From Flavobacterium sp. UBA7680 (GTDB taxonomy: Bacteria; Bacteroidota; Bacteroidia; Flavobacteriales; Flavobacteriaceae): a stretch of 64,000 nt of DNA. Both the position numbers and the translations under genes were made by a program. The notes beneath the pieces were generated by a model. It had not been told where the DNA came from and did not search any database. It was given only the letters and a program-made list of their open reading frames with translations. Shown here piece after piece: positions 25,271 to 33,275 of this stretch (the first letter of the stretch is position 1; every line of letters begins with the position of its first letter). The DNA lies in the NCBI RefSeq assembly GCF_002482975.1, contig NZ_DLHA01000057.1, forward strand, positions 30,838-94,837, in the 5' to 3' direction.

Positions 25271-26530
25271 ATGAGAGTATTTAAATTTGGTGGTGCATCG
25301 GTAAAAGATGCTGAAGGAATTAAAAACGTATACGACGTTTTACAAAAAGTGGGTTATGAAGATGTGATTTTGGTCGTTTCGGCAATGGGGAAAACCACAA
25401 ATGCTCTTGAGGTTGTAATCAAGAATTATTTTGAGAAATCGGCAGAGTTGAATTCATCTGTACAAGAAATAAAAAAATATCACAATCAAATATTATTAGA
25501 TTTATTTGATGATGAAAAAAATGCAGTTTTTGCTGCGGTTAATGAGCAGTTTTTAGAATTAGAGTATTTCTTGGCGCATAATAAATCGCCAAACTATAAT
25601 TTCGTTTACGATCAGGTTGTAAGTTTTGGAGAATTGATTTCTACCAATATTCTAAGTCATTATATGAATTTTAGAGGAATTCAAACGCAATGGCTTGATG
25701 TTCGTAATTTCATTAAAACAAATGCAAACTACAGAGATGCTGAAGTTGACTGGGAAACTACACAACAAAACATCAGCAAAAATGTACCAAGAAAACAACT
25801 AAATATTACACAGGGATTTTTAGGTGCTGATGAAAATAATTTCACTACTACTCTAGGCCGTGAAGGTTCTGATTATACTGCGGGAATTTTTGCTTATTGC
25901 TTAAATGCAGAAAGTGTTACAATCTGGAAAGACGTTCCGGGAGTTATGAATGCTGACCCGCGTTATTTTGAAAATGCAAGTTTGCTTAACCAGATTTCGT
26001 ATCGTGAAGCAATCGAATTAGCATTTTACGGAGCAACGGTTATTCACCCAAAAACATTACAGCCGTTACAGAAAAAAGAAATTCCGTTATACGTAAAATC
26101 ATTTATCAACCCATTATTAAAAGGAACTTGTGTTTCAAAAGGTGTTGATTTAGAGCCGCAATATCCTTGTTTTATTGTAAAAAGAGAACAGCTTTTAATT
26201 TCGCTTTCATCTATTGATTTCTCTTTTATTATGGAAGAAAACATTAGTGAGATTTTTGGTTTATTCCACGAATTCAAAATCAAAGTAAACCTGATTCAGA
26301 ACTCTGCAATTAGTTTTTCTGTTTGTGTAGAAGATAAATTCGGAAACTTCAATGAATTGAATGCGATTCTTTCTAAAAAATTCAAAGTAGATTACAGCGA
26401 AAATGTAACACTTTATACGATTCGTCACTTTACAGAAAATGCTGCACAAACGGTTGAAGAAAACAAAGAAGTTTTATTGAAACAAGTAAGCCGCGAAACC
26501 ATGCAGATTGTTACTAAAGAACTAAATTAA
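25271..26530 (+). CDS. Aspartate kinase
   Basis: 419 residues, monofunctional. The kinase domain opens with MRVFKFGGASVKDAEG (KFGGxS nucleotide-binding motif) and continues with QGFLGADENNFTTTLGREGSDYTAG; the C-terminal about 130 residues form the ACT-type regulatory part. It phosphorylates aspartate for lysine, threonine and methionine synthesis. The TLGRGGSDYT motif reads REGSDYT here, a variant also seen in Bacteroidota paralogues. No adjacent genes of that pathway. Confidence 0.92.
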   Translation: MRVFKFGGASVKDAEGIKNVYDVLQKVGYEDVILVVSAMGKTTNALEVVIKNYFEKSAELNSSVQEIKKYHNQILLDLFDDEKNAVFAAVNEQFLELEYFLAHNKSPNYNFVYDQVVSFGELISTNILSHYMNFRGIQTQWLDVRNFIKTNANYRDAEVDWETTQQNISKNVPRKQLNITQGFLGADENNFTTTLGREGSDYTAGIFAYCLNAESVTIWKDVPGVMNADPRYFENASLLNQISYREAIELAFYGATVIHPKTLQPLQKKEIPLYVKSFINPLLKGTCVSKGVDLEPQYPCFIVKREQLLISLSSIDFSFIMEENISEIFGLFHEFKIKVNLIQNSAISFSVCVEDKFGNFNELNAILSKKFKVDYSENVTLYTIRHFTENAAQTVEENKEVLLKQVSRETMQIVTKELN

Positions 26531-26550
26531 TACTTGATAAAAAAGGTAAT

Positions 26551-26611
26551 TATTAAAATTCAGATATGTTTTGAAAAGGCTTCACTTAATTGTGAAGCCT
26601 TTTTAGCTTTT
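26551..26611. repeat. 61-bp direct repeat, left copy, flanking the SDP-like locus
   Basis: Begins TATTAAAATTCAGATATG and ends in a terminator hairpin. The right copy at 29680-29740 matches at 58 of 61 positions by my alignment. The last bases overlap the stop codon of the Xre gene. Confidence 0.9.
26574..26604. terminator. Bidirectional terminator after aspartate kinase / xre
   Basis: AAAAGGCTTCAC, a 6-nt loop and GTGAAGCCTTTTT form a 12-bp stem with A- and T-runs on both sides, suitable for both converging genes. It overlaps the last codon region of the Xre gene. Confidence 0.85.
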
Positions 26612-26956
26612 GTCCTTATTCAAATATCTAATAATTGTTTTTAAATCTTCAATTTCCAATTCATATTTCTTTATTATTTTTCTGTAAACGCTCAACATTG
26701 CAATTTCCGTTTGACGTTCTGTATTCATCAAATTTTCATAAGTGGCAATACCTAATTCTTTTTTAACTAATTCTTCTGCGCTGATCTCAAAAACCTGACA
26801 GATTTTATTAAAATGAATTGCCCAAGAGGTACTTTCTCCTCGCTCCATCCTTGCATAAGCAGATTGCGAAATATTTAAATGATCTGCAACCTGTTCTTGT
26901 GACATATTTTTGGCTTTACGCAATATTTTTAAATTATTTCCTACAATTCTATTCAT
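26603..26956 (-). CDS. Xre-family helix-turn-helix regulator of the SDP-like locus
   Basis: 117 residues from ATG 26954-26956 (MNRIVGNNLKILRK); the longer frame would put upstream promoter bases into the protein. The HTH is KNMSQEQVADHLNISQSAYARME. The C-terminal half is helical with a coiled-coil-like KKYELEIEDLKTIIRYL. It is transcribed divergently from the toxin operon, 143 bp apart, and is the likely local regulator. This differs from the B. subtilis SDP system, where the regulator SdpR is ArsR-type. Confidence 0.88.
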   Translation of the reverse strand: MNRIVGNNLKILRKAKNMSQEQVADHLNISQSAYARMERGESTSWAIHFNKICQVFEISAEELVKKELGIATYENLMNTERQTEIAMLSVYRKIIKKYELEIEDLKTIIRYLNKDKS

Positions 26957-26970
26957 AATTAACATTTTTA

Positions 26971-26999
26971 CAAATATAAACATAAGATTTAATTTACAA
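26971..26999 (-). promoter_or_regulatory. Promoter of the xre gene
   Basis: Minus strand TTG (26997-26999), 18-nt spacer, TATATTTG (26971-26978): an exact consensus. The predicted transcript start is within about 10 nt of the ATG, so the leader is very short. Confidence 0.65.
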
Positions 27000-27058
27000 T
27001 TATTCAAATTTAGGTTTTAAATAACCGATTTTCGACTAAGACTGAAATACAATCCATT

Positions 27059-27066
27059 ATAGATTT
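27059..27066 (+). promoter_or_regulatory. -7 box of the SDP-like operon
   Basis: TAGATTTG matches TAnnTTTG and lies 33 bp before the toxin-precursor ATG. No TTG is found at the usual -33 distance, which would fit a promoter that needs an activator or is held weak by the divergent Xre protein. Confidence 0.45.
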
Positions 27067-27099
27067 GTATGTATCAATTAACTAATAAATTTAATTATT

Positions 27100-27891
27100 A
27101 TGAAGAAAATATTATTTGTAGCTGGCATCCTTATATTATTTATAAGTTGTGAAGAAAATGATCATTATACAGAAAATAGTACTGAATCTTTAAAAAGCTA
27201 CACTGGAAAGGAATTATTCAAAGGTATTCTCTTTGCTGAAGGAGACGTTGCTGATCTTCTCCAAAACATTAAGCAATCTTACAGTTACTACGAGATTAAC
27301 CAAATTGATGTAGATCATAAAAATGATTCCGATAATAAAATTAACTATTTGCTAAATTCAATAGAAAATAAAAATTCGCATTATTTTGATGAGTTTAAAC
27401 AAAGTATAACTAGTAAAGATCATATTAGAATTCGCCAAGCTTTAGCAAATGGCTCTGAACTCGTCTATAATACTGCATTAGATCTTTACTTATCAAAAAA
27501 TGAAAAAAATGATCTGAAAAACTTATTATCCAAAATTGATATAAGTACATACACTAACGAAAATGGGATGATTGACAAAGAAAAATTAAAAAAAGCAATC
27601 ACACAAAGTAATAGTTTCTCATTAAATCAAGCAGGAAAAGGAACATGTTGGTTTGCAGGTGTTGTTGTAGTTGCTGCTGCATATGTAGTAGTTGTTCATG
27701 CCGCCGCCGCAATGACATATGTTGCAGTAGCATGGGTTGCTGAGGCATACGCTGCTGTCGATCAAGCAAAAACAATAACGAGATCAAAAGCTGCACCGAG
27801 AACTGATTTAATGGATGAACCAGTTGGCCCTTATGAGATTGAAGAAGAGTTATTGATTGATGAAATAGTAACCCGTACCTTAGTTAAATAG
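27100..27891 (+). CDS. SdpC-like antimicrobial peptide precursor
   Basis: 263 residues. The start KKILFVAGILILFISC is a lipoprotein-type signal with Cys17. SYTGKELFKGILFAEGDVADLL (residues 33-54) matches the N-terminal conserved block that I associate with the SdpC toxin family. A central charged helical part (60-170) precedes GKGTCWFAG and a strongly hydrophobic Val/Ala stretch (residues 183-220) that should be the excised toxin, then a charged tail rich in Glu. In B. subtilis the mature peptide collapses the membrane potential of sensitive cells. Here only one cysteine lies in the presumed toxin, so the disulphide of B. subtilis SDP is missing. Identification rests mainly on the three following genes. 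Confidence 0.8.
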   Translation: MKKILFVAGILILFISCEENDHYTENSTESLKSYTGKELFKGILFAEGDVADLLQNIKQSYSYYEINQIDVDHKNDSDNKINYLLNSIENKNSHYFDEFKQSITSKDHIRIRQALANGSELVYNTALDLYLSKNEKNDLKNLLSKIDISTYTNENGMIDKEKLKKAITQSNSFSLNQAGKGTCWFAGVVVVAAAYVVVVHAAAAMTYVAVAWVAEAYAAVDQAKTITRSKAAPRTDLMDEPVGPYEIEEELLIDEIVTRTLVK

Positions 27892-27920
27892 TCAATAAAT
27901 CTAGAGTTAATTTACTTTTC

Positions 27921-28445
27921 ATGATCAAATATCTTTATCCAACAATCATAAGTACTTTTTGGATTTTATTTCTAAGCTATGTATTTAAAGCTAGCATCCC
28001 AATCCCTAGCCTCGATTCTTTTAAACAGAAAGCAATCTTATTTAATATTATTCCTCAAGGTTGGGGATTTTTTACGAGGGATCCGAGAGAAAATGAAATA
28101 TCGACTTATTATATTACTGACGGTTCAATTATAAAATTTACTCAAACTAATGGAAATCTAAATAACTTCTATGGTGCTTCAAGAAAAAATCGTTTTCATG
28201 GAGTTGAATTAGGATTAATTGTTTCTCAAATTAATCCTAATTCGTGGGTAAAAATGAAGGGAGGTAAATTTATTTTAAATCAAAAAATTCATACTGATAC
28301 AATAATAAATTCATTAAACCCATCTAACATCAAAGGAGATTTTTTTATCGTTGAACAGGAAAGAATACCTTGGGCCTGGGCTAAAAATTCAGACACTATA
28401 ATTATGCCATATAAATACGCTAAAATCCATGTTAAAACAAATTAA
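27921..28445 (+). CDS. sdpA: SdpA family antimicrobial peptide system protein
   Basis: 174 residues. One N-terminal hydrophobic segment (LYPTIISTFWILFLSYVF) is followed by FNIIPQGWGFFTRDPRE, the signature of the SdpA family, then a beta-rich domain and PWAWAKNSD. In B. subtilis SdpA, with SdpB, is required to mature the SdpC precursor into the active peptide. Begins 29 bp after the toxin gene and overlaps sdpB by 17 nt, so it is translationally coupled. Confidence 0.88.
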   Translation: MIKYLYPTIISTFWILFLSYVFKASIPIPSLDSFKQKAILFNIIPQGWGFFTRDPRENEISTYYITDGSIIKFTQTNGNLNNFYGASRKNRFHGVELGLIVSQINPNSWVKMKGGKFILNQKIHTDTIINSLNPSNIKGDFFIVEQERIPWAWAKNSDTIIMPYKYAKIHVKTN

Positions 28446-29331
28446 ATATTCCATAGACACGGCTATAAATAAGGCGTACACACTTAATCCATGGACAAAT
28501 GTTTATGGAATGTCTAGAACTTTTTTAGCTCTTAGTTTACTCATAACTTTAACATTTACTAATCATGAGTATTTATTTCCTAGAAATAATAATATATTTC
28601 TCAGACAACCAATGTTCGATTTTGAAAAAATCAGCATCTTTTTTCTACTAAGTGAAAATATTCATTTAGCTTGTTTAATTAGTATCATCATTTTATTAAT
28701 AACAATAACAGGTTATTTGCCTCAAATAACTGGCATACTTCATTGGTACATCGCATATAGTTATATGACATCATCCATAATTATAGAGGGCGGTGACCAA
28801 ATTGCTTCAATACTTACTCTTTTACTAATTCCTATAACATTAACAGATAATAGAATTAATCATTGGAATAAACCAAAAACATCTAATAGACCTAAAACGA
28901 AAATGTTTATCTGGAGCATATATTTCATAATTGCACTACAAGTTTCAATAATATATTTTCATGCAGCGGTTGCTAAACTTTATTCAAAAGAATGGTTGAA
29001 TGGTACAGCAACTTTTTATTGGTTCACCCACAATACATTTGGCGTTTCAGACTCTCTTAAGAATTTAATCAAACCATTATTAGCAAAAAGTTTAATCGTT
29101 ATTTCAATAACTTGGGGAACTATGCTTTTTGAAATAATTCTGTTTAGTTGGTTGTTTATGAAGCGAAATCTTTGGAATTGGAAATTAATATTTTTATTCG
29201 GAGCACTTTTTCATATTTCGATTGCGTTTATACATGGTCTAATAAGTTTTATGTTTACAATGATTGGGGCGTTAATTTTATATCTTGTTCCGCAAAACCA
29301 TACTATAAAACTAAAAATATGGAAACTATAA
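28429..29331 (+). CDS. sdpB: SdpB family protein (HTTM-like membrane maturation factor)
   Basis: 300 residues with about seven or eight membrane segments. The N-terminal NPWTNVYGMSRTFLALSLLIT is the SdpB/HTTM hallmark, followed by IEGGDQIASILTLLLIPITLTD and an AVAKLYSKEWLNGTA segment as in HTTM (horizontally transferred transmembrane, VKOR/carboxylase-like) domains. Needed with SdpA for toxin maturation in the model system. Overlaps sdpA by 17 nt and the immunity gene by 13 nt. Confidence 0.88.
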   Translation: MLKQIKYSIDTAINKAYTLNPWTNVYGMSRTFLALSLLITLTFTNHEYLFPRNNNIFLRQPMFDFEKISIFFLLSENIHLACLISIIILLITITGYLPQITGILHWYIAYSYMTSSIIIEGGDQIASILTLLLIPITLTDNRINHWNKPKTSNRPKTKMFIWSIYFIIALQVSIIYFHAAVAKLYSKEWLNGTATFYWFTHNTFGVSDSLKNLIKPLLAKSLIVISITWGTMLFEIILFSWLFMKRNLWNWKLIFLFGALFHISIAFIHGLISFMFTMIGALILYLVPQNHTIKLKIWKL

Positions 29332-29657
29332 TTCTAATACTTAAAAACCCTGTAGTCTTAATTTCATTTATTATCATGATTTTATTTAAATTATTTCCTC
29401 CAAAAAATATAAATTCATGGTATGGGTACAGGACTAATAATTCTAAAAAAACCAAATCAAAGTGGGATTTTGCACAAAAATATAGCGCAACTCTTTCTTT
29501 AAAATTGTTGCTTCCATTACTTATTATTCAAATCCTTATATATAATTTTTATGGAAGTACCATGGTAATTGACTTATCCACAACAGCTTGCTGGTTATTC
29601 AGTTTAGCAATTGTCATATCCAAAACCGAAAAAAAGCTAAAAGAGATAAATAACTAA
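29319..29657 (+). CDS. SdpI-like immunity protein
   Basis: 112 residues from ATG 29319 (METIILILKNPVVL), overlapping the end of sdpB by 13 nt. Three hydrophobic segments and the motif NINSWYGYRTNNSKKTKSKWDFAQKYS, which matches the NxxxGYRT...WxxAQKYS signature of the SdpI/YhfL family (immunity to SDP in B. subtilis). It is part of the toxin operon here, whereas in B. subtilis sdpI is in a separate divergent sdpRI operon. The longer ORF upstream in the same frame runs through sdpB and is not used. Confidence 0.87.
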   Translation: METIILILKNPVVLISFIIMILFKLFPPKNINSWYGYRTNNSKKTKSKWDFAQKYSATLSLKLLLPLLIIQILIYNFYGSTMVIDLSTTACWLFSLAIVISKTEKKLKEINN

Positions 29658-29679
29658 AAAGAATACAGCCAAGAACTAT

Positions 29680-29740
29680 TATTAAAATTCAGATATATTT
29701 TGAAAAGACTTCACTTAATTGTGAAGCCTTTTTAGTTTTT
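29680..29740. repeat. 61-bp direct repeat, right copy
   Basis: Matches 26551-26611 at 58 of 61 positions, including the terminator hairpin. It marks the right border of the SDP-like locus. Confidence 0.9.
29703..29733 (+). terminator. Terminator of the SDP-like operon
   Basis: AAAAGaCTTCAC, 6-nt loop, GTGAAGCCTTTTT: the same hairpin as at 26574-26604 with one mismatch in the stem, 45 bp after the immunity gene stop. Confidence 0.8.
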
Positions 29741-29861
29741 ATTTAGATATCTAAGATTGTCGATCCTCTTGCGTTCCTTCGACTTCGCTCAGAATGACAA
29801 TAGGGATGTATAAAAATAAAATCTGTGTAAATCAGTTTAATCTGCGTCATCTGCGAGCCAT
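29741..29861. repeat. Repeat words between SDP-like locus and barrel gene
   Basis: Holds one 'ccttcgacttcgctcagaatgac' copy (29776-29799) and 'aatctgtgtaaatcagtttaatctgcg' words shared with 40000-40090. No ORF. Confidence 0.5.
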
Positions 29862-32108
29862 TTACCTCGCCCTATTATTCTCAGACTGCTCAATTTCAGT
29901 TTTCTTATAATTTGTCTTTTTTGAATTCCCGAAACTATATGTCGCAATCAGTTTAAAGTAATTTGTGGTATACGTTCGGTGATAATAAATTTGGGTTTGC
30001 CCCACTTCATAATCGCCCGAAACCATAAACTTGTAAAAGATGTCATTTGCCGTAAAATTTAGTTTTAAGGCATCTTTAAAAAAGTTTCTTTCGATTCCTA
30101 ACGTTACTGTTGAGCGGGAATTGTCACTTCGTAATCCGTAACTTTTATCGCCTAAATACCAGGCTAATAATTGCACTTTAAAAAGATCCGGAATTGTAAC
30201 TGTATTATTTGAATACAAATAGATTTGCGGTTTAACCGGACCCGTAGCATATTCATAAAAATCGTCTATTGCTTTCGTTAAATTCATACTTACGGTATTA
30301 GTAGAATTCCACCATTTAACATTGAAAGATCTGGAAAGTGAAGTAAAAAAGGTGTGCTCTTTTTCTAAATTTAATGATCGCAAAATATAACTGTTTGGCG
30401 TATCGCCTCGCAAAGCAGCGCCAGAAATAGGATCAATTTTATAAGTGTAGCCAATTTTAAAATCAAACTTCTTGTACATAGTTCCAATTTCAAAAGCGTG
30501 AACTTTTTCAGGAAGCAAATTTGGATTTCCTTCAATTGTCGTAAACGGATCCTGATAAATAACATACGGATTCAAAGCCTGATATCTCGGTCTTGTTATT
30601 CTGGAAACATACGAAAAATGTCCTTTCCAATCTTCTGAAAAATCAAAATTCAAAAGTACGTTTGGGAAAAAATTACCGTAGCTTCTTCCGAATTTCTGGA
30701 TTCCGTTTGCGTTTGTGTACAAATCATAGTTTGTTTTTTCTGCCCTTGCTCCTACCGAAAAATTGACTTTTTCGCCCAATGTGCTTCCAAAAGTAAAATA
30801 GGCTGCTGCAATTTTTTCATTGTATTTAAAATCACTCGAAAGTTCGTCATTCGGTTCAAAAATCATATCATAAGCATTGGCGATTAAAAAATCTGTTCCT
30901 GATTTTATGGTGGCGTAACTATATTTTGCACCCATTTCGAGTTTGGTATTTTCTTTTATTTTCTTCGAATAATCAGCTTGAGCGGCGACAATATTTATAG
31001 TACTTCCCACATTGTTTTTCAGATATTTCTGGATATTATTTTCATCAACCAAACTATTTTCTTCGATAAAATCCCTTACCGTTCCGTTGTAATTGGAATA
31101 TTGTGTCCCTATAAATAACGACGAACCTTTTGGATCTGTGATCAAATTATAGTTCAGGTTTACAAACTGATTCAGTAAAACATCATTTTTAGCAATATCT
31201 GTGGCATAAAAACTATTTCCAGTATTATTCGTAATGGAGTTTCTGCTTTCAACTTTGCCGCCCAAATCTTCAATATTTCCGCTGTAAGCTAATGAAACAT
31301 AACTTTTTTCAGAGAAAGTGTACTGCAATCCAAATCCAAAATTGGAGTAATTATTATATTCCCTTCGCCAGTCTGTTGTTAGAACTGATTTCATATATTC
31401 GTCAGGATTTGGGCGTGTTCTTGTGGTATATAACAATTCACGGCCTTTGCCTAATTGCAAACCGTAATTGGTTATAAAAGAGAATTTCCCTTTTGAATAA
31501 TTAAAATCAAGTAATGTATTCGTGCTTGTTCCGGCAAATTTTGAAACGGTAACATGCTGACTTGCTGACCCCATTATACCGCTTTCGATATTTTGTTTGG
31601 TAATAATATTGACAACCGCTTTTCCTTCGGCATCGTATTTTGAAGACGGATTTGAAATCACTTCAATTTTGGCAATCTGAGAAACCGGAATTGCAGCAAA
31701 ACGTTCGTAATTAATCAGGATTCCGTTTAAATAAATAATCGCTTCGCCTTTTCCCAGAACGCTGATTTGTCCTTCAGCAACAACAACATTTGGAACGCGG
31801 CTCAATAATTCGTTTACAGAACTGCTTGTTGCGAGAACCGTTCCCGTAACATTGACATCGATTGTTCCGTTTGCACCATATTTTAATAATGACGGATTGC
31901 TTTTTATCACAACTTCATTTAACTGATTATGATCTTGATCCTTGGCTATAGAATCCGGAGCAGACTCTGATAATGTTGTTTTTTCTATTAGTTTATCCTC
32001 TTCAACATAGGATTTATCCCGATTATTTTTTACACCTTGTGCTTTTACTTCAATTGATGAAAAAATCAGGCAATAAATAGAAATAACAACAACAATAAGA
32101 AATTTCAT
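29862..32108 (-). CDS. TonB-dependent receptor-like outer-membrane beta-barrel protein
   Basis: 748 residues. A signal peptide (FLIVVVISIYCLIFSSIEVKAQ) precedes a TonB-box-like LNEVVIKSNPSLLKYGANG and a plug domain (LLSRVPNVVVAEGQISVLGKGEAIIYLNG, SQIAKIEVISNPSSKYDAEG), then a long beta-barrel that ends with alternating aromatics (YFKLIATYSFG). There is no N-terminal carboxypeptidase-regulatory domain. It belongs to the 'outer membrane beta-barrel family protein' branch of TonB-dependent receptors; substrate unknown. The two AraC regulators lie immediately upstream on the same strand and may control it. Confidence 0.88.
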   Translation of the reverse strand: MKFLIVVVISIYCLIFSSIEVKAQGVKNNRDKSYVEEDKLIEKTTLSESAPDSIAKDQDHNQLNEVVIKSNPSLLKYGANGTIDVNVTGTVLATSSSVNELLSRVPNVVVAEGQISVLGKGEAIIYLNGILINYERFAAIPVSQIAKIEVISNPSSKYDAEGKAVVNIITKQNIESGIMGSASQHVTVSKFAGTSTNTLLDFNYSKGKFSFITNYGLQLGKGRELLYTTRTRPNPDEYMKSVLTTDWRREYNNYSNFGFGLQYTFSEKSYVSLAYSGNIEDLGGKVESRNSITNNTGNSFYATDIAKNDVLLNQFVNLNYNLITDPKGSSLFIGTQYSNYNGTVRDFIEENSLVDENNIQKYLKNNVGSTINIVAAQADYSKKIKENTKLEMGAKYSYATIKSGTDFLIANAYDMIFEPNDELSSDFKYNEKIAAAYFTFGSTLGEKVNFSVGARAEKTNYDLYTNANGIQKFGRSYGNFFPNVLLNFDFSEDWKGHFSYVSRITRPRYQALNPYVIYQDPFTTIEGNPNLLPEKVHAFEIGTMYKKFDFKIGYTYKIDPISGAALRGDTPNSYILRSLNLEKEHTFFTSLSRSFNVKWWNSTNTVSMNLTKAIDDFYEYATGPVKPQIYLYSNNTVTIPDLFKVQLLAWYLGDKSYGLRSDNSRSTVTLGIERNFFKDALKLNFTANDIFYKFMVSGDYEVGQTQIYYHRTYTTNYFKLIATYSFGNSKKTNYKKTEIEQSENNRAR

Positions 32109-32223
32109 AAACTTTAACGATTAGCGGTTTGACTTTATTTGAAACAAAAGTCATCTGAAAATCTGTGAATAAGGTTTTAGAAAGCGAAATCAGGAGTACG
32201 GATTTATAAATTAATACTCTGTT

Positions 32224-33273
32224 TTACGGTTGTAAAGTCTGAATTTGGTAATTTAATGGTGTGGTTCCGGTATGTTTTTTAAAAGCGGCAAAGAATGTAG
32301 ATTTAGAATTAAAACCTACATCATAACCAACAGATTCTAATGTTAGTTTATCATTTGAAGTAATAATTTCGCAGGCATTATTGATTCTGAATTCATTTAC
32401 GAAACTGGTAAAATTCTTTCCTAAATTATTGTTTAAAAAGTGCGACAATTGATAACTCGGAATATTTATTTCCTGAGATACATCTTTTAAACTCAAATTC
32501 GGATTTTTGTATAATGCTTTTTCGTTCATTAATTTTTCCAGTTTTTGAGACAAAATCAAAGCTTCTTCTTCATTCAATTTTTTGTCTTTTTGAATGTTGA
32601 GCAGGAACAAATCATCCGTTCTTGTTCGATATAAAAGAACCAAAATTATCAGGTATAAAATAAAAGTAAAAGCGAGCGCGCCGGTAATACAGGAAACAAA
32701 CGGAACTCTGATAAATCCTAAAAAGTAAGATATAAATACGATAGTAATTCCGAAAAAAATAGCTCCGAACCATCTTTCTGACGGGAATGTGTTTTGGTAA
32801 TTCTGAATTATTTTCTCCAATAATAATCTGATTTCAAAACCTGAAATAAAAATATAAGTGAACCATTGAAGGAAAATAAAAGCCACAAAATAGTCATTCC
32901 ATAAAACGGGATAATTTTGGTATGGAAATACAAAACCAATTATCAAAACCGCAAGAATCCAAATGGTTAAATGCGATTTCCATTTTATCGGAATTGTATT
33001 TTGAATTCCTGATTTTAATGTAAAATATAAAAGCGGCCCGATTAATAAACCAGCCGAAAGACCAATTTGTAAATAGGTTTTGTGAAGATTGTTATTGAAA
33101 TATACAAAAACGGTAACGGCAATTCTGTTACTTAATGCAAATAAAAGTGCGCCAAGAAAGAGGTTAGAAAAGTATTTTTTCTTTGTAAAAAACAAAAAGT
33201 ACAGACTCAGAATAAATCCGTTGAAAGCACCTAAAGCTCCAAAAAAGAATAATATTTCTTTACCTAAACTCAT
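32224..33273 (-). CDS. Membrane-anchored AraC-family regulator (copy 2)
   Basis: 349 residues. About seven hydrophobic segments occupy residues 1-215, then a C-terminal AraC/XylS DNA-binding domain with two HTHs (NLSLKDVSQEINIPSYQLSHFLNNNLG and TLESVGYDVGFNSKSTFFAAFKKHTGTTP). Such fusions sense an envelope or membrane signal and bind DNA directly. It starts 2 bp after the stop of a paralogous gene; the last about 100 residues are nearly identical in both, the membrane parts less so. Confidence 0.9.
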   Translation of the reverse strand: MSLGKEILFFFGALGAFNGFILSLYFLFFTKKKYFSNLFLGALLFALSNRIAVTVFVYFNNNLHKTYLQIGLSAGLLIGPLLYFTLKSGIQNTIPIKWKSHLTIWILAVLIIGFVFPYQNYPVLWNDYFVAFIFLQWFTYIFISGFEIRLLLEKIIQNYQNTFPSERWFGAIFFGITIVFISYFLGFIRVPFVSCITGALAFTFILYLIILVLLYRTRTDDLFLLNIQKDKKLNEEEALILSQKLEKLMNEKALYKNPNLSLKDVSQEINIPSYQLSHFLNNNLGKNFTSFVNEFRINNACEIITSNDKLTLESVGYDVGFNSKSTFFAAFKKHTGTTPLNYQIQTLQP

Positions 33274-33275
33274 AT

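Noticed and set aside
29148..29318. Upstream extension of the immunity gene
   Set aside because: It would overlap sdpB by about 180 nt out of frame; the SdpI-type N-terminus begins at ATG 29319.
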